Below, piece by piece: positions 15,453 to 27,073 of a stretch of 37,336 bases of DNA. Numbering within the stretch: the stretch's first letter is position 1; each line of letters opens with the position of its first letter. Both the position numbers and the translations under genes were made by a program. The notes beneath the pieces are model-generated. The model saw only the letters and a list, made by a program, of their open reading frames with translations, was not told where the DNA came from and ran no database searches. The stretch lies in the NCBI GenBank assembly GCA_020536535.1, contig JAHLWZ010000257.1, positions 3,096 to 40,431 on the forward strand, read 5' to 3'. The stretch comes from Pelomyxa schiedti (taxonomy: Eukaryota; Evosea; Pelobiontida; Pelomyxidae).

Positions 15453-17884
15453 ATGGTGAAACTGACTGCTGAGACTGTGCAACAGAAACTTGGGCGTAGG
15501 GTGCCCTACGCCACCACGTCGGAGCTGTCACTCCAAAACATGCAGATCGAAGCCGTGTGTACCTTCTTTTAGAAAAGGAATGCAACTGCAGCGTTTCTTT
15601 CTAAAGTGACCCGAAGATTGGGAACATGGAGAAATTCACTGTTTTGGAGAAGGTTGATTTAAGAGGGAACAGATTCCGATTCCCACGTGAAATAGAAGGC
15701 ACGTCTATTTGTTCATCTTGTCAATGCAATCAATAATACTTATACTTTTTATTTCCTTATTTGCAGCTTTGGGTGCAATCAAGGTACACATACATTTAAA
15801 TGAGCAGATGGTGTATTTACTTTCGGGAACAGACACTAAGAAACCTTAACCTCAGTGGGGCACAGCTTTGTAGGTCTCCCAACTACAGACTTACTGTTAT
15901 TGGCATTATACCCAGTCTCACTGTATTGGATGATGTCCCTATTACAGAGGTATTTGAGAGCTTTACAGTTCCTGAATTCTAAAAGTATTGGCAGGAAGAA
16001 CGCCAAAAAGCACAGCAACTGAAGGAGAATCCCGCCTCAGCTGTATGCGTCAGTGTAATTTTGCTTCAAATTCTTAAAAACCCAAAGGTACCTAAGCGAG
16101 GTGATCCTGCGAAAGAGCTCTCTGATAGTGACGATGATGCCGGTCCCCCAGCTCTGGGTCCAATTGACATATGTATGCAACTACAACGGATTCCATCGTT
16201 TAACTGAGCTTAGTGACTAAACCAACTCCAGAGCCACCGAAGGCAGCACAACCACAACTGCAACCGGAAGCACAAGCACAAGCACAACCGCAACCGCAAC
16301 CACAACCACAAGCACAGCCACAGGCACAACCGCAAACACAAACACAAACACAACTGCAGCCACACCCACAACCAACACCAGTTACTACCCTAAAGTCTGA
16401 GCCAATCGCTGACGACCCACTTCGAATGTCTGACCCCCTTAGGACTGCGCTGCCAGTAAACACTACTGCTAAAACTTCTTCCCCCTTAGAGATACCGCCC
16501 AAAGCCACCCCCAAGACTACTGGAACATCAAAGGCAGCGGAACCACTTCCCACCCCGAATCAAACGCCAGCCGCAAAATCCACAACAACAGTAACGCCAT
16601 CTCCGAAAGTGCATAAAGAGGTACCTGTGCAAGTAGAACCTGAGCCCGCAACTAAAGTAACTGCGAAGTCAGCAGTCACGAAATCAAGCACTCCGGCTCA
16701 AAAAAGTGATGCAACACCCTCTGCAACCCCCAAAGTTGAGGCAATACCAAAAGCACCCCCAAAATCTGATCCAACCCCAAAAGTTGCTCCCACAGCTGAG
16801 CCAGCGCCAAAAGTTGCACAACCTCCAGCCGAGCCAACACCTGTCGCAACACCCAAGACTAACACAGCACCAAAAGTCTCTCCCACACCCAAGTCCACAA
16901 CAACCCCGGCGCCAAAGGGTGACCCAAAAACCTCTTCAACTGCTGAGCCGGTAACACCAAAACCAGCAGCTGCCGCACACCAAACTGAGGCCCGAAGCAC
17001 AAAAACTGAACCAACCTCAAGTGTTACCAAAGCAGCACCAACAGCAAAAACAGGGAGTGCTACCAAGCAAACACCACCTCAAAAAACTACGAGAGAGGAC
17101 CCAGACAGTGGTGATGAATTTCAGGATTCCCGATCTAAACTGAAGATATCGGCCAAGATTCCTCAGGTACTAATCCCATTGATACCCTCCTCTACTGACC
17201 CCAAATAACAAGGGTACCGGAAATACTGCCCGCCCTCAGCCAATCAAGAAAGTTGATGCCGATGTTTCTATTCTCCAAGACCGGGAAGATATTCTTCAAA
17301 AAACCGAATCCCTTTTTGATGTGAAACCAAAGCGGCCGAACCCCCAGCCCCTCCCAACAGATATTGACATTGATGATGAAGATGACCTCGTGAGTATTCT
17401 CATTCTTCTATCACCGGGCACTCTCTAATATCGCATACAGCTCAAAGACCTCGACGATGACGAGGACCTGGATTTTCTTTCCCACCCAACAACAACCTCA
17501 AAAGCTCCCACAAAACCAACAGCCCCAAAATCCACAATAGCACCCAAATCCTCCACCACAACTAGTAAAGCAGCACCTCAAAAGTCCACTATCTCACCAA
17601 CACCAACAGCAACTGCAAAATCAACAACAACCACCTCATCCCCTGCAAAGAAGCCAGCAGCACCAACAGCCCCCACAAAAGCAACAACTACAGCCACAAC
17701 AACCACAACAGCAAAGAAACCCACCACAACAACCGCAGCAGCAGCAACATCCAGTAACAAACCCAAAGGTCCCAGCACCAATAAGTCAGCATCACAGATA
17801 GCTGATGCTGCTGTACTGGATATTGCATCATACCTAGAGAATGAAGCTGCTTCCTCTGCTTCTTCTGGTGGCTTGTTCGACTAA
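15453..17884 (+). CDS. Leucine-rich repeat protein with long Pro/Thr/Lys-rich tail
   Basis: The spliced model is 677 aa. Exons: 15453-15554, 15617-15698, 15767-15783, 15833-15949, 15986-16042, 16088-16172, 16214-17166, 17213-17389 and 17441-17884; the total is divisible by three. The first 120 residues form a few LRRs (FTVLEKVDLRGNRF, TLRNLNLSGAQL). They end in an LRR cap, NYRLTVIGIIPSLTVLDDVP, as in SDS22-like and ciliary LRR proteins. Then come a Gln/Ala/Pro tract (about 16250-16380), a long Pro/Thr/Lys/Ala low-complexity region, acidic patches (DLDDDEDLDF) and a C-terminal SASSGGLFD. The intron 15699-15766 appears to be GC-AG; an internal GT donor in the same phase is an alternative. I cannot name the orthologue. 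LRR proteins of this size are common in cilia and centrosomes, but that is only a hint. Confidence 0.8.
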
Positions 17885-18235
17885 AATACTCATTTCCTAT
17901 TGCCGCTTAAACTATCTGAACAAAAAAAAAGTTCTTCAACTGGCACTCAGCCCTACAACCGAGGCAGATCCCCCTCGCAGGCAACACCTCACCCCACAAC
18001 TGAGTCATCACCTTCATCAAACCATCACCGAAAAGCGAAAAGGGACAAAACAAGGTGGTGAGTCACAACACACAAGCGACAAAAAGAAAAAAAAAGATAC
18101 GGGGGTTGTTCTGTTGGTGTTTGTTGTTTTGAGGTGAATTGTGGCAAGAGACACACACATATTGGAGTTAGTTGCAAGGCAAGGCCAGGCCAACTAGGCG
18201 GTGTTGTGGTGTGGTTGTGGTTGGCGATATCGAAG
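17885..18235. other. Intergenic, nothing recognised
   Basis: About 350 bases between the LRR protein stop and the SEC22 ATG. The stretch 17930-18060 is rich in CA and AC words and can be read as short ORFs, but it lacks conserved features and I annotate nothing. Confidence 0.5.
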
Positions 18236-19140
18236 ATGCCGTTGATGACTATGATAGGGCGGATTAGCGACGGGCTGGTGTTGGCCGAGGACATGGACCA
18301 CGCGTCGGCCGACGGGCTGGACTCCCAGAGGACACAAGCAAAGGCAATCATCAGGAAGATAGGCGAGACATCCCCTGCTAGGCTACTCATTGACTCGGAA
18401 AAATACAGATTCTTGTTGAGTGTTACCCCCCTTTTTTTTTTGGCTTCTCTCGGAACATAATAAAATATTATATTATATTAGAATTAAATTTTAATAGAAG
18501 TAAACCATTGCAACGCGAAGTAGTAACGAACGCACTACAGCTACATTATTCAAAACGGTGTTTGCTATCTCACGCTGTGTGACAACTCTTACCCAAAGAA
18601 ACTGGCTTTCAGTTACCTTGAGGAGCTTCAAAAGGAGTTTGATACTTGCTACGGGGCTGATGTCAGAACAGCGGAGAGACCTTATGCATTCATTAAATTT
18701 GGTCCGATGTGTTCATTTGCAGGAAAAAGTTAACGGAATCTTAGATTCCTTCATTCAAAAGACTAAGAAGCTTTACCTGGACACAAGATCACAACGTAAT
18801 ATGGAAAAAGTTGCAGAGGATTTGCGGGATGTTCAGAAAATAATGACCCAGAATCTTCAAGAAATACTTTCCAGAGGAGAGAAAATATCAAGTACAGTAC
18901 CCCTTTCAGTAACTTGTAACAGTTTTGAAATACTGTAATTATTGGACACAAAACCATTTTCCATGTAACACCACCACAGCAATTACAAATCGATCCGAGG
19001 AGCTTGTTTCACAAACTGCAAAGTATCATACCCAAGCCAAGGCTTTCCATAGGTCAATGCTATGGCGAAAATATGCGCCCTACATTCTGGTTGCTGTCAT
19101 CATTGTTATTGTATTATTTATAAGATTCTGGCTTTGGTAG
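18236..19140 (+). CDS. SEC22: SEC22-like R-SNARE
   Basis: SEC22 is the longin-type R-SNARE of ER-Golgi vesicle fusion. Four exons (18236-18414, 18541-18701, 18745-18891, 18980-19140) give exactly 215 aa, the usual SEC22B length. The longin domain starts [20 protein letters not shown] and includes [14 protein letters not shown] and [23 protein letters not shown] motif follows: [19 protein letters not shown], then [20 protein letters not shown], whose Arg in LSRGE is the zero-layer residue. A C-terminal membrane anchor [19 protein letters not shown] ends at TAG. Introns are 126, 43 and 88 nt. No key residue is missing. It converges on the secreted-protein gene 145 bp away. Confidence 0.95.
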
Positions 19141-19285
19141 CCATACACAACCCAAACCGCAAACCGCGGAATAAGCAAAATAAAAAGGATCCCCTTGTGG
19201 ACCACAAAAACTTTTTTGGGTATTTTCAGTACAAAACACTCCGTTTATTCCATCAAGCACATTGGAAGTTATCTGAAAAAAAACA

Positions 19286-19790
19286 TTAGTTTGTGAAGTT
19301 ACGACTTGTGTACGAGATAGCGCTGTCATATCTTATATTCTCCTTATGTTTATGCAGGGAAAAAAAAGGATGAATACCGCAATAGCCCGGTTTGCTGCAA
19401 GTAGTGTTGCACTTGAAGAAGTTGGAGCACACCCACCCAGTGTCATCACCATCGGATATCCCAGTCCCACATGATGTCAATGGTGGCAGGCACACTTTGA
19501 CATACTCTCCAAGGGGTGATACTACTGTCACTACCTCACTGTACTTCTCGCTTCTGTTGTGTGTAAACAAAAAAAGAAATGCAACAATTGAACAAAATCA
19601 TACAAATTGTATAGGTCGATTGTCCTATACATGATAGATACCTCAACATCCTGCCATTAAAAAATGTAAACAAGAGAATACAAACAACCAAAACGCATAC
19701 GCCGCAGTAGAATTCTTGGTCAGCCATGACCAATTGGCTGGCCACAACGAAAATTCCCACAACAACCAACACCCTCAGAACCCTATTCAT
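19286..19790 (-). CDS. Small secreted or membrane Cys-rich protein, unrecognised
   Basis: Exon 1 (19790-19701) encodes a signal peptide, MNRVLRVLVVVGIFVVASQL, followed by ADQEFYCG. A GT donor lies at 19700. The last exon, from about 19560 to the TAA at 19286, encodes KYSEVVTVVSPLGEYVKVCL and then CGTGISDGDDTGWVCSNFF. It ends with the Cys cluster CNTTCSKPGYCGIHPFFSLH. A tiny middle exon around 19640 (GATGTTGAG) may exist. The join into the last frame is not settled, because simple splices give the wrong phase. Even spacing of Cys with Gly suggests a disulphide-stabilised extracellular module. I do not recognise the family. Confidence 0.6.
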
Positions 19791-19928
19791 TACTGTTTAT
19801 TATTTTCTTGTGTTTCCGGGGGTTGTTGCAAGAGGCGGTTGGAAAAACGAAAATCGGTTTTCCATGTAGGTTCTTGTTTGTTCTTGGACGTGGCTGTTGT
19901 GCCCGTCCCGCAGTTGTCACAACAATCA

Positions 19929-22900
19929 ATGTGTCTTCACCCCGATCTCCCGATGGTTTATCAGTGTAGTATCATCATTGTTCCCCAACACCTCGCCTGG
20001 GTGAGGAAAACACCACAGAACAAGGGAACCCTCTCAGTGAGAGGTCTTCTGCAACAGAACAGTGGGAACTGGATGTCCGATTTCGGGGAAAATGGTAGTG
20101 TCATAATAATTTGCAAGGGGCCTCAGATAGCGACAATTGGTGTCACCACACTTGGTCGTCGTGTCCGGTGCTTGATGCCAAAGAAGTACGTGTGAAACCC
20201 CTGTTGTAACACCCTTTTTTTTTGATACGTTCGTGAGTTCTTATTTTTTTTAAAATAAAGGCGACCAGTGTCAGATCCGATGAACAAAGGTAACAGTGCT
20301 TTTAATATATTGTATTTCGGACGCTAAGTCTTATTGACGTATTGTTACTGTTGTTGTCCACAGCTAGTACGACAAAGGGCAACCCAGAATGCACAGATGA
20401 TGATAATAACAACTCGACGCGTCAACACCGGGCCCTCACCGTGTGCTTTGCGACTCCAACGCAACCCGCCACTCAATCTGGATTTTTTGCCCAGCTGAGG
20501 CGTTCCTCCAGGGCTTCAAAGTCATTCTCTGCCCCGGTGGTGTGCACTACAGCAACTTCTGCGACTCCTACCGGTACATCCGCATCCGTAGCGACGACCC
20601 CCACGCCCGCGAAATCACCTACAGAAGAACCGCGTGATGCTGAAGAATCATCGTCATCCTCTGCGCAGCTCCAGAGACACACTAGTCTTCAGTTCTTCCC
20701 GCCGCGGCCGTCTAGTGCACCACATAAACCTCCCCCCAAACCTCCCCCACTAACAAGCGAGCAGAATCTGTCGTGTGAGTCTTCTCCTCCCACGAGTGAT
20801 CCAGAAAATATCAAACCACAATCACCAATCCCGTGGAATATCTCAGAACCACTTGATCCCCTCACAATGCAAAAACTGTCCCATTTAGAACTCTTAACCG
20901 AAACAATTCCGACATTTCCAGAAATACAAGATACACCCCCAACACAACAACCATCAGAACCACAACCAGAAAATCGCTTGGAAACTCAATCCACACCCAT
21001 ATCACTCACTGACACGCCTCTCTTTTCGCGATCGGAACCTTTAATAACATCACCTGCCTCACCACCCCAAAGTCCCCGAACGGCCCCACCAAGTCCTTCG
21101 GCCACACCTCCACCACCAGGGCAGCTTTCCATTGCCGATATAAAAAGAAGACGAATGTCATCAGTAGTCACTATTGATGTAACAGCACAAGATTTTGATG
21201 CCAGCGCAGCGCGATTCAATTGTATGGTAGCTAGCTGCTAGTTATCCTCTCAAATACAAAAAAGCTTCATCACTCGATGAATATCTGATGGTTGTTACGA
21301 TGAGTTTCAATATGGCGAAAATGAGATTTGTTAAACTGAGTGATATCTTCCCTCAGGGCTACAATGTAATGCCTCTTGAAATCAACGAGAATTTTATGAA
21401 TACAAAATCTATGGCATCTATTTTGCCGGTATGAATGACAGAATTCCATCATCTTCAAACATTGTGAAACAGAAAGAAAAAGTATCTATACAAAATGTAA
21501 AAGTATCTCTGATTGCTGCTGGCCAAACACCCTTGTGTCAAGGTACATTAGCCTATCTCTACCACAGTATTTAATCCATACAAAGATTTGTCCACTTTAA
21601 TGCCAGTCCTCAGCTTTACGTGGAACATTCCAAATGCAACGTCTACCGTTGCTGTTAGAAGTTGGTCGTTCACAACTTCCAATGTTTCTTCGTTTTTCAC
21701 AACTTCGTGTCTCATGGACATGTTAGAGTGGCGCTTGGATTGCTATTCCTGATCAAGGCACGCCAGGCACCAGTCACAGAAAAATTCCTGAATCTCTCTT
21801 TACACATGACCTCTTGAATTGCTATTCTACAATGTATTTCCTTTTGCACTTAGTTGATTACTAACCAAACACAGCATTGGAGATCAGGTTCTGATTAGAA
21901 GTGGTATCATTGACACAGCCCAAAAAGTCCGGCAATTTGGTGCTGTACTTCAGGCTCTTGTACCTACTTCTAGCTCTGTGATAAGGGTCTGCAGTATGAG
22001 CCTGGTTGCTACAAGTGCCTGGAATTTGGCTGGTATTCTTCCCGTATAAAAGCCACCACTAATAGGTCGACTAAGAGACGTCAATGGCCAAAAATCAGCA
22101 TGGACTCTTAGAGGGTGCCACTTGGTCAACAAGTAAGTGAACACACATAAATCCTTATTCTTACATTCGACATCAGGAAATATAGAGTTGTTGCATATGG
22201 TTGAGCTTTCTAATTACTGGTATACTGGGTTTCTCACACTATGTTAGAATCTGCAAGGCTGTAAATCGGATTTCTTTGGGATTAAACTCGGGGAGCAGGT
22301 TGCACTACAGTTTACTTATTTAATCTTAACACGACAAAGGAATCCAGAGCTATGAACGAGACTGCGGCTCGAATGTATAGCAAATGGATGATTGAAGAGC
22401 TTCTTTGCCTCGGAACCGTTGTTCCACCTGCAGACAGTTGTACTGTATGCTAACCCCAATGTATAATTCCGCGGTCATACCTCAGTTGTAACCTCGCCAA
22501 GTCGTTGATATCCGCTTGGAAGCTCAAATTACCCATTCCCGTCGTTCTTAGTCATTTGCTTGAAATTCAAAAGGCAAATGACGCAGCAGCTCCTTATGAC
22601 CAACAATTGAAGATATCCGTTGTACTGAAACTTCTCATTGCCTTTGTATCGGTATGTACTCCTGCAGCAACCCAAAGCAACTCACCAACTTCATTCAGTC
22701 CTTAGAAACTGGCAAAATGACAACGGTACAACGACTGATGGCTGTTACTACCATCAACAGTCTACTCAAAGTAGTCACAGCTATGAACTGCAAGAGTGGG
22801 TGTGACAGAACCAGCATTTCATTTGCTGTTGCCACAGCTATCAAGTAAGTATCCCAAGGTATTGCCCACAGAACAGCTAATTAATTAGCATGATACTGAT

Positions 22901-23485
22901 TACGAGACCCGACCCGGAAACACTTTCTCTTCTTGCTGATGTGATCCTAAACTATGAAACAATGGAGCCACCAGAACTAAAGTACAAAAGCAAATATCAT
23001 TACAAAAAAGCAATTCCGCATTGGCTAATACTTTACAAAGGGGGCTTTACAACGAGGACGCACTAAATCTGATGCTAGACGATCCCTCGATGTCAAAGAA
23101 AATGCTGCTCATGCTTGAATTCCGCAACTGCTTCTTTGCCAACCTCATAGAGGTAGACTACTTGCTTGCATCCCTCTTCTCACTTTTTATTTATCCCCTA
23201 GGTTGGATGGACAATAACAATACTGAGTACCGGTGTTCCTGGTCTCAAGATAGGTCGTTCCGGCAGTCTATTTGCAAACCCTGTCGTTAGGAGTTTGGTA
23301 CCTCCCTACACTAAGGTAAGGCCATCAGACTGTAGTTATGATTACTTAATAACACCGCACTTGTATAATAGGTAGGGAATCATCTTACTACTATAAATGA
23401 TGCATGTGATTTATTAGTGGGACTGGCACACCTAAGAGGCGGTAAGCCCGCCTCGGTGGTCGAACCACAACACAAAAAAGTGTAG
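19929..23485 (+). CDS. INPP4-like phosphoinositide phosphatase
   Basis: INPP4-type enzymes remove the 4-phosphate of PtdIns(3,4)P2. The key evidence is a C-x5-R loop, CKSGCDRTS (Cys codon 22789-22791, Arg 22807-22809), preceded by TINSLLKVVTAMN. It resembles the CKSAKDRTS loop of INPP4, but with Cys where Lys is usual. The N-terminus from ATG 19929 or 19953 (MVYQCSIIIVPQHLAWV) is spliced through a short exon at about 20252-20288 into a Ser/Thr/Pro-rich linker (20363-21220). A 43-nt intron follows, leading to SSLDEYLMVVTMSFNMAKM. Later blocks include YNVMPLEINENFMNT, LLEIQKANDAAAPYDQQL and ITILSTGVPGLKIGRSGSLF. The end is LLVGLAHLRGGK and TAG 23483-23485. Many short introns are needed between 21430 and 23370 and I did not fix all of them. 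Confidence in the exact family is moderate. Confidence 0.75.
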
Positions 23486-23599
23486 GTTTGTTTGTCTTTG
23501 TTGTTAAGAAATGAAAATGAAATCAAGCAACCCTTTTTCCTTTTTGTTCTTTCTTCCAGTGATTAGCTCTATTTGTTTGTATATTCACGCACAATTCAC

Positions 23600-25255
23600 T
23601 CAGGATTTTGTTGCTAGGTCCGCGGCAACAATATCGCATAGGGGTTTGTGTGTTGGCCAGTGATTTGCTTGGCAATCGCGGGAGCAGTACCTTTTGTTGG
23701 GGTAAGTTGTGAATAGGATGTTAGGGGGTGGGAAAATATACCATTCATTTTTGCATCTACTGCACCGCTTTGATGCGGCGGAGCCGCACAGAGCACAAGT
23801 CTTGGTCCCTTTCCTTGATAGGTCTTCAAACTGAGTAGAGGTGAAGACAGATGCGAGACTGTTTTTGGTGTGGTTAGAATATGCGTATGTGGGAATGGCG
23901 GGGCGGATTTACCTGTCTATGTGGCGTGACTTCTCCTCTAGTGTGATTGTAAACATGTTGGATAGTGTGTGCCTTCTAAGTGCATCCCAGTCCACATTCG
24001 TAATGAAAGACTTCTTGAGGGTACACTCTTGGTGTACCATGATAAGGGATGCAGCTGGTGCAGTAACGGGCGGATCAAATAGAGCCAGTTCATCAAGAAA
24101 CCGTCTTTGGGATGGTCGTTTCAAAAAATGACATGCAAGGAAATGGATACCTCAACTCAGATAAAAGAGGAATTTGGTCGATCAAAACTTCTGTGATGTG
24201 ACGTTGGCACCTCATAATAGCCGCCTTTTTGGATGTAGTAAAGTGGTATTTCGACCGAAACGTGGGATCAAAAAGAGTGTTGTACAAGGCAAGCCATGCT
24301 TGTGCCTCAGGCTTGCACATGCTGGAATCGCTTCCCGTATTTGCACCCCACACGCCATCATTCCAAACATAGACGAGGCCTTGGGAATTCTTGTAGAGCC
24401 AAGGCTTGACTTCAATTATAGATACAAGTAACTGAATGACATCTAAATGAGAGTTACGAAATACAAGTTGGAGTTCCATTACCGAAAGATTCCAGCAGTG
24501 CTGACATAATCCCCAAAGGCATGCTATCCACGTTATCAGTGAGAAAACGCAAAATAGAAAGGCTTCCCATCTCCAGGCCAAATTCAGTTTTCATTTTGAT
24601 TTCCTCAAGTTGCTGAAAAAAATGTTTACACAACTGAACATCCAATTTACTGATTACTTGTTGAGGTAGGATCGTGGCACTTTCTTTCACTAACGGGTCG
24701 AACATCTGGGCGGTGCTTCATTCTGGATGTAAGAGTAAAGAAGTGATCCCGAGAGTGGAGGTATACTGGGACGGAGAGCGAGTTGCCGTGCGAGCAAGCT
24801 GCCTGCAACAATATTCAGCTAATTCCCCAACAAAATCAGCAATACTCTCACATGCAGCTTTGGAATACAGACACACCTCAAGCAAATTGACCAAAGTGAG
24901 TTCTCCATTTATCTATATTGTGTGAGAGGTTACAGAAGCTGTGTTTCTACACACAACAAGCAGCGGCTTTATCAGAGAAGCCACAGGAGGTGCATCCGAG
25001 ACAATAAAAGGGAGGCAGCGCTCGCGCCAGGTCTCCAGCAATACAAGCTCGTGCACAATGAGACCAAGCTTCTCTTGCCTCACCAGCTCTGCCACAGTAG
25101 TTTCCTCCTGTCCATTGCTAACACTGTGGTGCACCTGCAATAGCGAAAAAATAAAAGAGTTAAAAAATGGTACAAGGTACAATGAGAAGGGCACAGCAAA
25201 CTAGTGCCACAATTTTCGCTTTCCTCTGGTTCATCTTAGTGGCATTGTTTTTCAT
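23600..25255 (-). CDS. ZMYND10: ZMYND10-like dynein arm assembly factor
   Basis: ZMYND10 acts in the cytoplasm, with chaperones, to preassemble axonemal dynein arms. Spliced from ATG 25255: exon 25255-25202 (MKNNATKMNQRKAKIVAL), 25134-24955 (VSNGQEETTVAELVRQEKL, IVHELVLLETWRERCLPF), then 24912 onward (NGELTLVNLLEVCLYSKAAC). Next come MGSLSILRFLTDNVDSMPLG, DVIQLLVSIIEVKPWL and CKPEAQAWLALYNTLFDP. The C-terminal MYND zinc finger, CALCGSAASKRCSRCKNEW joined to YCSRDCQANHWPTHKPLC, keeps all zinc ligands. The stop is TGA at 23600. Introns are 42-67 nt where measured, and a 48-nt one is in frame. The N-terminus is about 30 residues shorter than in animals, so an upstream exon may exist. Confidence 0.9.
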
Positions 25256-25258
25256 CAA

Positions 25259-25753
25259 TCAAACAAAGACGAACCGAGTTGAAAGAGAAATTGGTTGCAA
25301 CTGACAATCACAAAAATGGCACATTGAGCCCCACAAAGTGCGGGCGCGCACCGATACGTTTAACGAGGTCAGCGATCTCATTTGGTCCATCCACTGCGTT
25401 GATAATCCAACATCAAACAACGAGGTTGTTGTTGTGCCTAGTGACCTTACGATCCTGTCATCATCCTCACTCATTTGTGATGGGTTTTTCTGTTTTGAAT
25501 TTCTGGGTGTCACCCGTCTAAACACACGGAGTGCACAAGGCTTGGAGTGATTTACAGAAGGGTAAATGAAGGGTCCATGGTGATCAGAGTCTGCCTGAGT
25601 GAACATCCGTAGACCTGGTGATTTAGCATCACTAAAAGAAAAAATCCAAGCTCGCGGAAATGGTGTGTTCCCGCCCTTTTTTCTTTTATGTGCTACGAGT
25701 GTTGTCGGTGCTAACTCTTCTTTTATCTCCTTTTTTTTTTTTTTTTTGCCCAC
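25259..25753 (-). other. Unassigned open reading frame(s) between ZMYND10 and cpn10
   Basis: A 164-codon minus-strand frame is open here, ending TGA only three bases before the ZMYND10 ATG. It contains DHHGPFIYPSVNHSKPC and MSEDDDRIVRSLG. A plus-strand frame (25338-25550) and another minus frame (GPNEIADLVKRIGARPHF)  are also open, so coding strand and frame are ambiguous. It could hold missing 5' exons of ZMYND10 or a separate small gene. A poly-T run at 25732-25747 precedes the cpn10 start. I see no family signature. Confidence 0.3.
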
Positions 25754-25759
25754 AAGTCA

Positions 25760-26299
25760 ATGTCGCTGGGCGGATCGTCGTCGTTTATTATCAGCCAGTT
25801 TCGCCCTATGTTTGACCGTGTCCTAGTTCGGAAACTAGAGCCCACAACAACAAAACAAGTTGGTCACATTGTTTTGCCGGACACTGCTCAGGTTGGCTTT
25901 TTGTATAATATACGTGTATATAATACTAGACGTACTTATATTTTTTATTCTCTTTGCGTAGGAGTCACTGCAACAAGGAGTAGTTGTTGCTGTTGGTTCC
26001 GGTCATAAACCCAAGTAAACAATTCTACGTTCTATCGGTATGAGAGCGACTTATTTATCACAGGGATGGTGGGAAGTCTGCACCAATGACTGTGAAAAAA
26101 GGTGACAAAGTTCTACTCTCTGAATATGGTGGTCAGTCATTCAAGGTACGACAACTCTACTTCATTCCGGCCTTCCTTCTTGTTACAAATAAACCATTCA
26201 TTCATTCACCAACAAACAAAGGTTGATAATGACAAATACGGCATCTACAAAGAAGACGACATTCTATGCGTGATTGGTGACAATCTCTATGACTCATAG
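25760..26299 (+). CDS. Chaperonin 10 (mitochondrial GroES-type co-chaperonin)
   Basis: Cpn10 caps the cpn60 folding chamber in mitochondria or related organelles. Four exons (25760-25891, 25962-26014, 26064-26145, 26222-26299) give 114 aa. Landmarks: FRPMFDRVLVRKLEPTT, HIVLPDTAQESLQQGVVVAV, VKKGDKVLLSEYGGQSF and the C-terminal DNDKYGIYKEDDILCVIGD. The mobile-loop region (TKQVGHIVLP) is present. About 16 residues (MSLGGSSSFIISQFRP) precede the usual start; they are Ser-rich with one Arg and could be a short targeting presequence. Introns are 70, 49 and 76 nt. No damage is seen. Confidence 0.95.
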
Positions 26300-26488
26300 A
26301 CAACGCAAGTCCCCGTCTTCTAGAACACGAACATATATATCACAACTCAACAAAACAATCCCAAAATTTTGCCACTCCTTGTGAACAAACCCAAACCCGT
26401 ACTTATTAATTTCCCCCCTTTTTTTTCCTGTCCTGCAGTTACAGTTGTTTGCCTGCGATGATGACTGTGTGAGTCACCATGATGGCTC

Positions 26489-26930
26489 TCATTCCCAGGT
26501 CATCTTGACGATGCCGCGGCCGAGGGAGGTGCCGGACGACGGGTGGTTGATGTTGAACGTGCACATCTCGCCGTCGCGGAGCTCGCCCTCGTAGTGCACC
26601 CCAAAGTTGGACGTGAGGTCGATGCGGTTCCCGCTCACGGTCCCGGCGTAGGTCTTCTTGGCTCCGCCCCCTCCGTCGTTGCTGTTGTGGCCGTGTGCCT
26701 CACCGCTGTCGCTGTCGTACTATTATTGTGGGAGGAGGGGTGAGTTTCGGGGGAAAAAAAACCAAATGAACACGAACAAACGAAGGTGGCACAGACACAA
26801 CACAAAGGGAGGAAAAAAAAACCTTGAACTTCATTTCCCAGCCAGGGTCGTTCCAGTTGTCGGTGGTGTTCCATTCGGTGGAGTTGCCCTCGCCCTCGTC
26901 GCCACCGATGTGAACCTTGACTTTGCCCAT
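26489..26930 (-). CDS. Small tandem-duplicated protein, copy A (112 aa), unrecognised
   Basis: Exon 1 (26930-26823) encodes 36 aa starting MGKVKVHIGGDEGEG. A 103-nt GT-AG intron (26822-26720) follows. Exon 2 (26719-26489) encodes YDSDSGEAHGHNSNDGGGG, then TVSGNRIDLTSNFGVHYEGE and SSGTSLGRGIVKMTWE. The protein is Gly/Asp/Asn-rich with alternating beta-like segments and Trp, with no signal peptide or membrane span. It is nearly identical in plan to copy B next to it, including intron position and phase. I recognise no family; a small soluble beta-sandwich or carbohydrate-binding fold is only a guess. Confidence 0.8.
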
Positions 26931-27073
26931 TGTTTTTTTTGTTGTTGTCACAAACGGATTCCGCCTTTTTTTTTAAACTTCGAAAATTCTAGAAAGATTT
27001 TGATTCTTCTACGAAACAAAGTTCACTTTTGTCCTTGATGATCATCAAACGCACAAAATATGCATTTCTTTCA

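Noticed and set aside
16200-17066. Minus-strand ORFs rich in Gly, Val and Cys
   Set aside because: They are antisense shadows of the Gln/Ala/Pro/Thr codon repeats in the LRR protein.
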